Below, piece after piece: positions 47,773 to 56,902 of a stretch of DNA of 64,000 nt. Each line of letters begins with the position of its first letter. Within the stretch, counting starts at the first letter, position 1. The notes beneath the pieces were generated by a model. That model searched no databases. It had not been told where the DNA came from and saw nothing but the letters and a program-made list of their open reading frames with translations. The stretch comes from CAYRLW01 sp964425215 (GTDB taxonomy: Bacteria; Spirochaetota; Spirochaetia; Treponematales; Breznakiellaceae), in assembly GCA_964425215.1 (NCBI GenBank), contig CAYRLW010000006.1, positions 41,751-105,750 on the forward strand. The letters run 5' to 3'. The translations under genes and the position numbers were made by a program.

Positions 47773-50496
47773 ATGAAGCGTTTTTTTAAATACCCCTGGC
47801 TCATCGTCGCGGGGGTCACGATCATCACCGTATTTTTCGCGTTCCAATTAAGACGGGCGGAGGTGGACAACAACAACTTCCGTTTTGTCCCCGCCAACGA
47901 TCCGGAGCGTCTATTATCAAAAAAAATTGACGATACCTTTGGGAGCCAAGTATTTATCCTGGTGGGTCTCCATCGGCCCTACGACTCGGTGTTGGACGCG
48001 GAATTTTTAAAAAAACTACGGTCGTACACCGAAGAAATAAAAAAATTACCCATAGTTGACAAGGTAGAATCGATTATATCCTCCGATTATATCACCGGCA
48101 CCAGCGATTCTATCGTGGTGGAACCCCTGGTACCCAAGGACTTTTCTGGCACCCCGCAGGAGATTGGTACACTCAAAAGCCGTCTTTTAAGCTGGGACCT
48201 GTACCGGCGAGGTCTTATTTCCGAGGACTTACAGGCTACCCAGGTACTGATTACCCTAAAAATTTCCGCGGAGGACGCGGGGAAGTCGGATGTCATGGAT
48301 ACGTACCACCAGATCCAGCGCTTAGCCCAGGAAGCGTCCTTTCCGGGAACGTCGGTCTACTATGCAGGGCTACCGGTTCTTAGCGTGGAAATCAGTCAAG
48401 CCACGTCCAAGGACCTGCGATTTTTAATTCCCCTGGTGATCCTCGTGGTCCTGACGGTGCTTTCCCTTTCTTTTAGGCGGATAAAGGGGGTAGTTTTGCC
48501 CCTATTGACCGTCCTCATTTCCACGATTTGGGCCATGGGGGCCATGCCGCTGTTGGGGATCCGCCTTTCAATCCTTTCCACCGTGCTCCCGGTTATCCTT
48601 ATGGCGGTGGGAAGCGCCTACGGTATCCACGTGGTAAGCCATTATTTTGATGAAATCGCGAAAGATCCCAACCTTTCCCGACAGGAGTTTGAAAACCGCC
48701 TTTTTGCTCTGTTAAAACGGGTAGGTCGTCCGGTTTTTTTAGCGGCCCTGACCACCTTTGTGGGGTTCGTATCCTTCTGTTTTACCTCCGTGGTACCTAT
48801 TTTTGAATTTGGCATTTTTTCCAGCTTTGGAGTTATCGCGGCTTTTATCGTATCGGTCACCTTTATCCCAGCCCTCTTGCTGATCCTGGGTCCGGAAAAA
48901 AGAAAAATCGGGGAAGGAAAAGATAGGCCCTATCAAGATCCCTTCAGCGACCGTATCGCCGACACCTTTACCCAGGTGGTACGGAAACGGCGCACCATCG
49001 TTTTTGTAGCCATGGTTCTCGTGTTGGCTTCCCTAGCGGGTTTGTCCAAACTGGTGGTGGACAACGTGTTGGTGGAGTATTTCAAACCCACCACCGAAGT
49101 TGCCCGTTCGGATCGTTTTATTCGGGAAAATTTTGGGGGCTCCAAGGTTGTCAGTGTGGTGGTTACTTCGCCGGTTAAGGGAAGGGTGCTCTATCCCGAC
49201 GTTTTAGGGCCCTTAGACGGCTTGGAAACCTATCTGACCACGTCGGTTCCCGAGGTAGGAAAGGTGATGGGCTTTACCGATTTAATAAAACGGATAAACC
49301 AGGTGTTCAACGTGGACGCTCTTCCCGGAGGCCTGGCCGCACCGCCAAGCCGCTTTGAGCCGGCCGCCCCGTCGGCCAGGACCGGCACAGGTTCCGATGA
49401 GAGCGCCTTCGGTTTTGGCTTTGCCTCTGCGGGAAGTTCCGACGGAAAAGAAGCGAGCGGGGCCCCACCCGGGAGCGGAAGCCCATCGCCGACGGTGAGC
49501 CAGAAAGTCCAGGGGGCCCAACCCCCGTCGGAGCCGCCCCTAACGGATAAGGCCATGGCGGACCTGCTGAGCCGCGCCCTGAGCGCGGGAACCTATGGGA
49601 GCCCTACGGCGGATAGCCTGATCAAAAATTTGTACCGGCTGGTGAACTACCAGGGCTACGGGTATTACGAAATTCCCGTGGATCCACACCGGTACGGGAA
49701 AAACAGCGACGGGGAACTGCAAAACCTGGTATCCAACTATTTGGTCCTCCTTTCGGGAAATATCAGCTCCTACGCCGACGATCCCCTGGAGCCCAAGGCA
49801 ATCCGGTTAAATATCCTTCTGCGGACGGTGGGGCAGATCGATACGAACAGGGCTATAGAAGCGATACACCGGTACGTGGCAGACCGCTTTCCCAAGGACG
49901 TAACGGTGGAGGTGGGGGGAACGGCCCTGGTGGAACGGTCTCTGAACAACCTGGTGGTCCAGTCCCAGCTCGTATCGATCCTCGTCTCCATATTCCTTGT
50001 TTTTTTAATCCTGGCAGTCTATTACCGTTCGATAATCGCCGGCTTGATCGGCTTAACGCCCCTGAGCATTTCGGTGCTTTTTAATTTCGCGGTCATGGGA
50101 TTCGCGGGGATTAAATTAAACATCGGGACCGCCTTGGTAGCCAGCGTGAGCGTGGGGATCGGGATAGATTATACGATCCACTACATGGCGGCGTACCATC
50201 ACGAATATTTAACCACCGGGGGCCGGGGGGATTTTATACGGAAGACCTTTTACAGCTCCGGTAAGGCCATTATCTTTAACGCCATCTCCGTCGGAGCTGG
50301 GTTCGCTGTTCTCATGCTGTCCCAATTTGTCATCCTAGGGGACCTGGGCTTTCTTATCGCCCTGACCATGGGAACGAGCGCATTGGTGGCCCTGACGCTG
50401 TTGCCGGTTTTACTCGATTGGATCAAACCGTCGTTTATTCAACGGCCCCTTCCTTCGGACGCGGAAAAGGGTGCCATACAAATAGAGAAAGAATAG
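47773..50496 (+). CDS. RND superfamily exporter, MMPL type
   Basis: A 907-residue permease with about twelve helices: one at 8-24, then a periplasmic loop, a block of five (about 216-375), a second start at about 405, another periplasmic loop with a Pro/Ser/Gly-rich insertion (about 515-590), and a final block (about 735-895). Repeated motifs ILMAVGSAYGIHVVSHYFDE and VGIGIDYTIHYMAAYHHE mark the two halves of MMPL-type RND proteins, which move lipids or hydrophobic compounds using the proton or ion gradient. AAGGA precedes the ATG. Downstream genes encode a periplasmic lipid-carrier-like protein and an outer membrane protein. Confidence 0.88.
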   Translation: MKRFFKYPWLIVAGVTIITVFFAFQLRRAEVDNNNFRFVPANDPERLLSKKIDDTFGSQVFILVGLHRPYDSVLDAEFLKKLRSYTEEIKKLPIVDKVESIISSDYITGTSDSIVVEPLVPKDFSGTPQEIGTLKSRLLSWDLYRRGLISEDLQATQVLITLKISAEDAGKSDVMDTYHQIQRLAQEASFPGTSVYYAGLPVLSVEISQATSKDLRFLIPLVILVVLTVLSLSFRRIKGVVLPLLTVLISTIWAMGAMPLLGIRLSILSTVLPVILMAVGSAYGIHVVSHYFDEIAKDPNLSRQEFENRLFALLKRVGRPVFLAALTTFVGFVSFCFTSVVPIFEFGIFSSFGVIAAFIVSVTFIPALLLILGPEKRKIGEGKDRPYQDPFSDRIADTFTQVVRKRRTIVFVAMVLVLASLAGLSKLVVDNVLVEYFKPTTEVARSDRFIRENFGGSKVVSVVVTSPVKGRVLYPDVLGPLDGLETYLTTSVPEVGKVMGFTDLIKRINQVFNVDALPGGLAAPPSRFEPAAPSARTGTGSDESAFGFGFASAGSSDGKEASGAPPGSGSPSPTVSQKVQGAQPPSEPPLTDKAMADLLSRALSAGTYGSPTADSLIKNLYRLVNYQGYGYYEIPVDPHRYGKNSDGELQNLVSNYLVLLSGNISSYADDPLEPKAIRLNILLRTVGQIDTNRAIEAIHRYVADRFPKDVTVEVGGTALVERSLNNLVVQSQLVSILVSIFLVFLILAVYYRSIIAGLIGLTPLSISVLFNFAVMGFAGIKLNIGTALVASVSVGIGIDYTIHYMAAYHHEYLTTGGRGDFIRKTFYSSGKAIIFNAISVGAGFAVLMLSQFVILGDLGFLIALTMGTSALVALTLLPVLLDWIKPSFIQRPLPSDAEKGAIQIEKE

Positions 50497-50505
50497 GAGA
50501 GTACG

Positions 50506-51276
50506 ATGAAACGAGGTATAGCAATTGCGTTGGTGGGCCTGGTGGGTATCCTGGGGCTCTTTGCCGAATCGGCGGACCAAATCGTGGCCCATTCCCGGAA
50601 CCGGATCCAGAAAAACACCCTATCCAGTCGAGCCAAAATGATTATTACCGCCAAAGACGGAAGCACCACCGAACGGCTGGTGGATCAATACTCCAGCTAC
50701 GCCGGGGGCAGGACCCGAACGGTGGTTATTTTTCAAAAACCCGCGTCCGTGGCGGGGACCCGATTCCTGACCATCGAAAACCCCGGCAAGGACGACGACC
50801 GGTGGATCTTCCTCCCTTCTTTGGGTAAAATTCGAAGAATTTCCGGCGGCGAGGGTTCCAACAGCTTCGTGGGAACCGATTTTTCCTACGACGATATCTC
50901 CTCCGCGGATCGGAAGGTGGATAAGGACGACCATACCCTGCTTAGCCAGGAGGAGTATCAGGGAAAGGATTGCTACGTTATCCAATCCGTTCCCAAGGAT
51001 AAGACGTACCAATACTCCAAAATGGTCTCCTGGATCGATACGAAAACCTTTGTGGCCTATAAGTTGGAACTGTACGACCATCAAAACCAGCTGGTAAAGG
51101 TTATGGAAGTTCAGGACCTAAAGGATATGCAGGGCCGCCTTACCCCCATGGTTTCCAAAATGACCAGCGTTCAAAACGGTACCTCCACCACCCTTTCGGT
51201 AGAAATAATAAAATACGATGACCCCATTCCCGAGGGGGTCTTTACCACCCGATTCCTGGAAACCGGGAGGCCCTAA
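50506..51276 (+). CDS. LolA-like outer membrane lipoprotein-sorting protein
   Basis: A 256-residue periplasmic protein with a signal peptide (MKRGIAIALVGLVGILGLFA) and the fold signature of the LolA-like family that accompanies MMPL exporters: FQKPASVAGTRFLTIE, DRWIFLPSLGKIRRIS, GTDFSYDDIS and WIDTKTFVAYKLELYD. It probably carries the exported lipid-like cargo across the periplasm. AGGAG precedes the ATG, 9 nt after the exporter stop. Confidence 0.88.
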   Translation: MKRGIAIALVGLVGILGLFAESADQIVAHSRNRIQKNTLSSRAKMIITAKDGSTTERLVDQYSSYAGGRTRTVVIFQKPASVAGTRFLTIENPGKDDDRWIFLPSLGKIRRISGGEGSNSFVGTDFSYDDISSADRKVDKDDHTLLSQEEYQGKDCYVIQSVPKDKTYQYSKMVSWIDTKTFVAYKLELYDHQNQLVKVMEVQDLKDMQGRLTPMVSKMTSVQNGTSTTLSVEIIKYDDPIPEGVFTTRFLETGRP

Positions 51277-52692
51277 ATGAAAAAACCGCGTTTGCATCTT
51301 TTATCGATCCTGGTTTTCGTGTTTTTAGCCCTCGCACCGGGGCTCGGAGCCCAGCAATTCGGCTTTGGGGACGGGGCCAGTAACGACGGCACCCGAAGTG
51401 ACGGTAGCACCGGAACAGCGTCCCCGGGAACACAAACACCGGGAACACAAACACCTGGAACGCTAACAGCGGAAACAGCGGCTGGATCGAACGTCCGCGT
51501 GGGGGGTGAACTGACCGTCGCGGGAAGCGTTTTTGTGGACCATCTGGACCAGATGGGGAACCAAAGCCTGGGGGACCTGAGTACCGCCCGGCTCAATTTT
51601 GCCGCGACCGAATCCAAGGTAGAAGCGACGATTCACCTGAAGCTCTCGTCCACCATTCTCGCGACCGACCCCTCCCGCCTCATAGACGAGGCAATGCTCC
51701 GGCTGTATCTGGGGCCCCTGACCCTGGACGGGGGGATCATCAAGGCCACCTGGGGGCGGGCCGATAGCCAGGACCCCCTGGACATCATCAATCCGATCGA
51801 CCTTTCGGACCTCACGGTGACCGATACTATGGAACGGAAGATAGGCCGGCCCATGGTACGGATCGATTGGGCCCTGGGAGACCTATCCAAAATTGAGGGG
51901 ATCTTCCTTCCCAACCTTGAGGGGAACCGGATCGACCTTTCGGGCCGCTGGATTCCGGCCCAGCTACTGACCCTGGAAAATACGTTCCATAAAACCAGTA
52001 GCGATATCGCTACCCTGCTCGGCGACACGTCCACCCTCAGCTACGCCCAGGGAGGACTCCGCTTTACCACCACCACCGCCTCGGTTGACTGGGGTCTCCA
52101 GTATTTTTACGGATACCTGCCCCTGCCGGCGGCCAAAATTGTACCCCTACCTGCTCCATATTATGCCAACCTTTCGGGCCTCTATTACAACCGGTACCAC
52201 CAGGTCGCTGTGGATGGGGCCACGGTCCTCGGGGGCTTTAACCTGCGGGCCGAGGGGGGCGCTAACATTACCGATGATCTGGGGGGCGACAAATCGGACG
52301 TGTACAACCCGGCTCTGGTTTTTTCCCTGGGCTTCGATCGGGACACCCTTTTTGGGATTAACCTGAACATCCAGTACCATGGGTCCTACCGATTGATGAA
52401 CGATAAAATCGGTCCCTACCCCTATGACGTGGAGGCGAACACGGAAGCCCTGTGGTCCCGGTTCACGGCGGTTCTTTCCCAAAGTCTCTTTAACGACCGT
52501 TTCTCCTGGAAACTTACCGGTCTTTGGGGTGTCCAGGACCAGGATTACCTGATTATTCCCCGACTCTCGTGGAAGGTTGCGGACGCGGAACTGGCTCTGG
52601 AGGCGGGTATCTTCGGGGGCTCATCGTCGGGCCAATTGGGTTGGTACGGGGATAACGACTATATCAAGGTATCCATGGATTATACCTTTTAG
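51277..52692 (+). CDS. Outer membrane porin-like protein (DUF1302-like)
   Basis: A 471-residue outer membrane protein. Signal peptide MKKPRLHLLSILVFVFLALAPGLGA, then a low-complexity linker with TPGTQTPGT repeats (about 45-65), then a beta-rich barrel with segments such as LGPLTLDGGIIKATWGRADSQDPLD and WALGDLSKIEGIFLP, ending in a C-terminal YIKVSMDYTF. This matches proteins found beside MMPL/LolA-like pairs. It starts right after the stop of the LolA-like gene (no gap), so translation is coupled. Likely the outer membrane exit of the system. Confidence 0.82.
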   Translation: MKKPRLHLLSILVFVFLALAPGLGAQQFGFGDGASNDGTRSDGSTGTASPGTQTPGTQTPGTLTAETAAGSNVRVGGELTVAGSVFVDHLDQMGNQSLGDLSTARLNFAATESKVEATIHLKLSSTILATDPSRLIDEAMLRLYLGPLTLDGGIIKATWGRADSQDPLDIINPIDLSDLTVTDTMERKIGRPMVRIDWALGDLSKIEGIFLPNLEGNRIDLSGRWIPAQLLTLENTFHKTSSDIATLLGDTSTLSYAQGGLRFTTTTASVDWGLQYFYGYLPLPAAKIVPLPAPYYANLSGLYYNRYHQVAVDGATVLGGFNLRAEGGANITDDLGGDKSDVYNPALVFSLGFDRDTLFGINLNIQYHGSYRLMNDKIGPYPYDVEANTEALWSRFTAVLSQSLFNDRFSWKLTGLWGVQDQDYLIIPRLSWKVADAELALEAGIFGGSSSGQLGWYGDNDYIKVSMDYTF

Positions 52693-52846
52693 TACCTCAA
52701 AGAAGGCTGAGCTAGGAAACGCGTAGGCCCCAAAGGATTCGGATGAGAGGGCCCTCTGTATAAAAGCTGGGGAGGGGATCCCTTACTTGCCCAGTCTTCG
52801 TTCAATACATTACACTTTCCCCATCATTGCGCCAAAGGAGTCTGCC

Positions 52847-53191
52847 ATGGTTAGGCACGAAAAAGACGTTCCATCGTCGGAAATGAAGGGTGAGGGAGTC
52901 CAGGGGGTTTCCAAAAGGATCGTTATCGGTCCCCGGGACGGGTACAACGGATTCTTCCGGGTATTTACGGTTCAGCCGGGGGGAACCTCCCCGTACCACC
53001 AGCACCCCTGGTGGCACGCTAATTACGTGCTAGAGGGGGAAGGCCATATCCTAATCGATGGGAAGGAGCATCCCGTAACCGCCGGTTCGGTGGCCTATAT
53101 AGAGGGGGGAAAACAGCACCGGTTCGTGAATACCGGCAAGGGGCCCCTTAAATTTATCTGCCTCGTTCCGCCGGAGGGCGACGCGTACTAA
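52847..53191 (+). CDS. Cupin domain protein
   Basis: A 114-residue single cupin barrel. Motif 1 is TSPYHQHPWWHANYVLEGEGHILIDG (histidines near 46-52) and motif 2 is GKQHRFVNTG (histidine near 90). It probably binds a metal; the substrate is unknown. AAAGGAG precedes the ATG at 52847; the open frame extends upstream to 52787 without a site. The metallo-hydrolase gene follows after 15 nt. Confidence 0.85.
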   Translation: MVRHEKDVPSSEMKGEGVQGVSKRIVIGPRDGYNGFFRVFTVQPGGTSPYHQHPWWHANYVLEGEGHILIDGKEHPVTAGSVAYIEGGKQHRFVNTGKGPLKFICLVPPEGDAY

Positions 53192-53206
53192 AAACAGGGG
53201 CCCACT

Positions 53207-54133
53207 GTGGCAAACTTGGAACTAAAACTTCTACGGGAGGGGGTCTACTACCTCCCCTCCGCGTCCAACGTGGGGTTTTGCGAAGGCCCCCGCGCTTCGG
53301 TCTTGATCGATTCGCTCAACGACGCCGACGGGGGCCGAAAAATCCTAAAGGCCCTGGAAGCGGCGGGTAAACGTATAGACGCGGTGGCCCTTACCCACTC
53401 CAACGCGGACCATATGGGGGGCGCGGCCTTTATCGCCTCCCGTTTGGGTCTCCGGGTCTACGCGTCCCGGATGGAGGGGGCCTTCTGCGCCGATCCGCTG
53501 ATGGAGCCGAGCTTCCTCTACGGAGGCTACCCGCCCAAGGAACTGCGGGGCAAGTTTTTTATCGCCCCCTCCTGCCCGACCAGCCTGCTTTCCCCCGAAA
53601 CGTCCCCCCCGGACCTAGGAAATTTCCAGGTTGTTCCCCTGCCGGGTCACTATTTTGGCCAGGTGGGATACCAGTACGGGGGGGTCTTCTTTGTGGGGGA
53701 CGCCCTCTTTGGAGAGGGGGTAATAGAAAAACACCCCGTTTTTTTTGTCTACCAGGTGGCGGAGTTTCTTGAAAGTCTGGAACGGATTCGCCGATGGGCG
53801 GCCTCCTACACCCCGGCTCGGGGGTCGCCGGATGGCCGGCCGCCCCTGGTGGTCCCCAGTCACGGGGAGCCGACGGAGGACGTGGAGGCCCTGGTGGACT
53901 TGAACCGCCGAACGGTGGAACGGATCGCCGAAACCCTGGTGGATCTGTGCGACCGGGAGCGGAGTTCGGAGGAGCTTTTAAGCCTTTTCTGCGAACGCTT
54001 CTCCATAACCCTGGATTGGGCCCAATACGCCCTGGTGCTTTCCACCATCCGCTCGTACCTGGTGTACCTGCGGGAACGGGAACGCTTGACCGCCTATTTT
54101 GACCGCCAGCGACTCCTGTGGAAGCGAAGTTGA
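53207..54133 (+). CDS. Metallo-beta-lactamase fold hydrolase
   Basis: A 308-residue MBL-fold protein. The metal motif is LTHSNADHMGG (H near 63), a variant of HxHxDH with asparagine at the second histidine, then PLPGHYFGQVGYQY (histidine near 147) and FFVGDALFG (aspartate near 166), and PSHGEP. The C-terminus has an extra helical region. The Asn variant is found in some MBL proteins that act with one metal or do not act at all. GTG start. Substrate unknown. Confidence 0.84.
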   Translation: MANLELKLLREGVYYLPSASNVGFCEGPRASVLIDSLNDADGGRKILKALEAAGKRIDAVALTHSNADHMGGAAFIASRLGLRVYASRMEGAFCADPLMEPSFLYGGYPPKELRGKFFIAPSCPTSLLSPETSPPDLGNFQVVPLPGHYFGQVGYQYGGVFFVGDALFGEGVIEKHPVFFVYQVAEFLESLERIRRWAASYTPARGSPDGRPPLVVPSHGEPTEDVEALVDLNRRTVERIAETLVDLCDRERSSEELLSLFCERFSITLDWAQYALVLSTIRSYLVYLRERERLTAYFDRQRLLWKRS

Positions 54134-54167
54134 TCCATAAAAGCCGGCCGGGGCTATCGGATACCCC

Positions 54168-55778
54168 CTAGCCGAACCGTTCCTGGGAAAAGGCGGTGGA
54201 GAGCAGTTCCCGGGTGTAGGGGTCCTGGGGTTCTTTGAATATCCGCTCCGCCGGGCCCCGTTCCACCACCCGACCGTGGCGCATGATAATCAAATCGTGG
54301 CACAGGCTCCGGACCACCCGCAGGTCGTGGCTGATAAAAATATACGACAACCCGTGGCGGATCTGCAGTTCCTTGAGGAGGGCCACGATTTGGAACTGGA
54401 CCGTCCTATCCAAGCTGGAGGTAGGCTCGTCCAAAACAAGAATTTCAGGCTTTAAAACCAGGGCCCGGGCTATGGCGATTCTCTGCCGCTGGCCCCCGGA
54501 AAACTCGTTGGGGTACCGGTCCAAAAACTCCGGATTCCCCAGGCCCACGTCCGCTAGGGCCTGTAAAACCTGGAGCCGCCGTTCTTCTTCGGTCCCCAGA
54601 TGGTGGACTAACAGCCCCTCGCCGACCAGTTCCCGGATAGTCAACCGGGGACTGAGGGATCCGTAGGGATCCTGGAAGATGATTTGAATCGTCCGACGGA
54701 AGGGCCGCAGTTCCCTTTCCGAAAGCAACCGGATATCGAGACCCCGGATGGTCAGGGAACCTTCGCTCTGTTCAAGCCGCAGAAGCGCCTTGGCCAGGGT
54801 GGTTTTTCCGCACCCGCTTTCCCCCACGATCCCCAGGGTCTTTCCCCGGCGTAAGCTAAAATCCACCCCGTCAACCGCCTTAACGTACCCGTGGATACGC
54901 CGTAGGAAGCCCTTTTTGATGGGATAGTGGACCCGCAAATTTTTAACCTCGGCGATGTTTTCCGCCCCGCCGGCCTGATCCTCCGGCCCCGCACCGGTCT
55001 CCGTACCGATCAATTCCACCGTATAGGGGTGTTGGGGGTGGGAAAAGAGCTCCTCCACCGACCCGGTTTCGACGATGCGGCCGTCCCGCATAACCGCTAC
55101 CCGGTCAGCTAAACGCCGCACTATCCCCAGATCGTGGGTGATAAAGAGAACCCCCATCCCTAACTCCCGCTGAAGCTCCTTGATGAGGGAGAGAATCTGG
55201 GCTTGAACGGTCACATCCAAGGCCGTAGTGGGCTCGTCGGCGATAAAAAGCTTTGGATCGTTGATCAACGCCAGGGCTATCATCACCCGTTGACGCTCCC
55301 CCCCGGAAAGCTGATGGGGGTACGAATGGATCCGCTGGGCCGCGTTGGCAAGCCCTACCCGCTCCAGGCGGCGGATAATCTCGTCTCGGCTTTGGGTAAG
55401 ACTTAAACCCCGGTGAAGCCGAAGGGATTCGGCGAGCTGTTTTTCTATGGTGTGCAGAGGGTTGAGGGATATCATGGGTTCTTGGAACACCATACCGATG
55501 TCCCGGCCCCGGAGGGACCGGAGATCAGCGTCCCCTAAGGTTAAAATATCCTTCCCCTCAAAGAGGATACGGCCCTGGGGGTAGGAGATATACGCTTCGT
55601 CGTAGAGCCGTAAAAACGCTTGGGCGGTAACCGTTTTTCCCGATCCGCTTTCCCCCACCAGGGCAAAAATCTCGCCCCGGTGTATATCAAAGCTGATGCC
55701 GTGGACCACGGGATTCGCCGAGACTCCCTGACCGAACTGGGCGTGAAAATCCTGTACTTGGGCTAAAATTTCGCTCAT
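54168..55778 (-). CDS. yejF: Peptide ABC transporter, fused ATPase (YejF)
   Basis: A 536-residue double ATPase. Domain 1 has Walker A GESGSGKT (near 42) and signature LSGGERQRV; domain 2 has Walker A GESGCGKT (near 318) and FSGGQRQRI. Each has Walker B plus D-loop (FIADEPTTALD and LVLDEPTSSLD). It powers the Yej-type uptake of oligopeptides and peptide antibiotics. Last gene of yejABEF, overlapping yejE by 4 nt. Confidence 0.92.
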   Translation of the reverse strand: MSEILAQVQDFHAQFGQGVSANPVVHGISFDIHRGEIFALVGESGSGKTVTAQAFLRLYDEAYISYPQGRILFEGKDILTLGDADLRSLRGRDIGMVFQEPMISLNPLHTIEKQLAESLRLHRGLSLTQSRDEIIRRLERVGLANAAQRIHSYPHQLSGGERQRVMIALALINDPKLFIADEPTTALDVTVQAQILSLIKELQRELGMGVLFITHDLGIVRRLADRVAVMRDGRIVETGSVEELFSHPQHPYTVELIGTETGAGPEDQAGGAENIAEVKNLRVHYPIKKGFLRRIHGYVKAVDGVDFSLRRGKTLGIVGESGCGKTTLAKALLRLEQSEGSLTIRGLDIRLLSERELRPFRRTIQIIFQDPYGSLSPRLTIRELVGEGLLVHHLGTEEERRLQVLQALADVGLGNPEFLDRYPNEFSGGQRQRIAIARALVLKPEILVLDEPTSSLDRTVQFQIVALLKELQIRHGLSYIFISHDLRVVRSLCHDLIIMRHGRVVERGPAERIFKEPQDPYTRELLSTAFSQERFG

Positions 55779-56902
55779 CGGGCCCTCCGGGGGTCAAAGG
55801 CGTCCCGGACCCCTTCGCCGATAAACACGAGGAGGGTCAATGACGCGGCCAAAACCACAAAAGCGGAGATCCCCAGCCACGGGGCCTGGAGGTTGGCCTT
55901 CCCTTGGGCGAGCAGTTCCCCCAAAGAGGGAGATCCCGCCGGAAGCCCGTAGCCCAAAAAATCCAAGGATGTCAGGGTGGTGATGGAGCCGCCCAGAATA
56001 AACGGCAGGTAGCTTAACGCGCTGGTCATGGCGTTGGGGAGGATATGGACAAAGATGATACGGCGGTGGCTCATCCCCAGGGCCCGGGCGGCCAAGACGT
56101 ACTCGAAATTTCGGGCCCTCAGGAATTCCGCCCGCACGACCCCTACCAAACCCATCCAGCCAAAAAGGAGCGTAATGCCCAAAAGCCACCAAAAGTTCGG
56201 CTCCACCACGCTGGAAAGGATTATCAGCAGGAACAGGGTGGGCATACCGGACCAGACCTCCATAAACCGCTGGAACAGGAGGTCCAAAAGCCCCCCAAAA
56301 TACCCCTGAAGAGCCCCAGCGATTATCCCCACGATGGAAGACAGGACCGTAAGGGTTAGGCCGAAGAGGACGGAGATACGAAAACCGTAGAGCAACCGGG
56401 CCACCACATCCCGGCCGTTATCGTCCGTACCCAGCCAATTGGTGGACGTGGGAGGCGATGGGGCGGGACTGGGCAAATTGTAGTTGATCGTGGAATAGCT
56501 AAACCGGATGGGGGGCCAAAGCATCCAACCCGACTGGGTGATAAGGCCCTCCACGTAGGGGTCCCGATAATCGGCGGGGGTGGCAAAGTCGCCCCCAAAG
56601 GCGGTCTCGGGGTAATCGTTCCAAAGGGGAAAATAACTTTTTCCCCGATACTGAATGTAGAGGGGTTTATCGTTGGCGATAAAATCGGATAAAAGGCTCA
56701 CGCCGAAGAGGGTTAAAAATACCCAAAGGGACACGTAGGCCCTTCGGTTTTGCGTAAATCGAAGCCACCGGCGGGCCCCGGCGGAATGCCGGGCCCGGAT
56801 GGTTTTCCGGGGCTTGTCGTTTTGCGGACTCCTATCGGTTTGCGGGGCCGTCTCGGAAGGCGGAACCGTGGAGTTTTCCGGGGGTACAACATGACCGTTC
56901 AT
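55775..56902 (-). CDS. yejE: Peptide ABC transporter permease (YejE)
   Basis: A 375-residue permease with about six helices and a long periplasmic loop after the first (KPLYIQYRGKSYFPLWNDYPETAFGG) typical of YejE. The ABC interaction loop is RARNFEYVLAARALGMSHRRIIFVHILPNAMT (EAA motif, near 262-292). The first 45 residues are a hydrophilic extension rich in proline and lysine. It pairs with YejB. Confidence 0.92.
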   Translation of the reverse strand: MNGHVVPPENSTVPPSETAPQTDRSPQNDKPRKTIRARHSAGARRWLRFTQNRRAYVSLWVFLTLFGVSLLSDFIANDKPLYIQYRGKSYFPLWNDYPETAFGGDFATPADYRDPYVEGLITQSGWMLWPPIRFSYSTINYNLPSPAPSPPTSTNWLGTDDNGRDVVARLLYGFRISVLFGLTLTVLSSIVGIIAGALQGYFGGLLDLLFQRFMEVWSGMPTLFLLIILSSVVEPNFWWLLGITLLFGWMGLVGVVRAEFLRARNFEYVLAARALGMSHRRIIFVHILPNAMTSALSYLPFILGGSITTLTSLDFLGYGLPAGSPSLGELLAQGKANLQAPWLGISAFVVLAASLTLLVFIGEGVRDAFDPRRAR

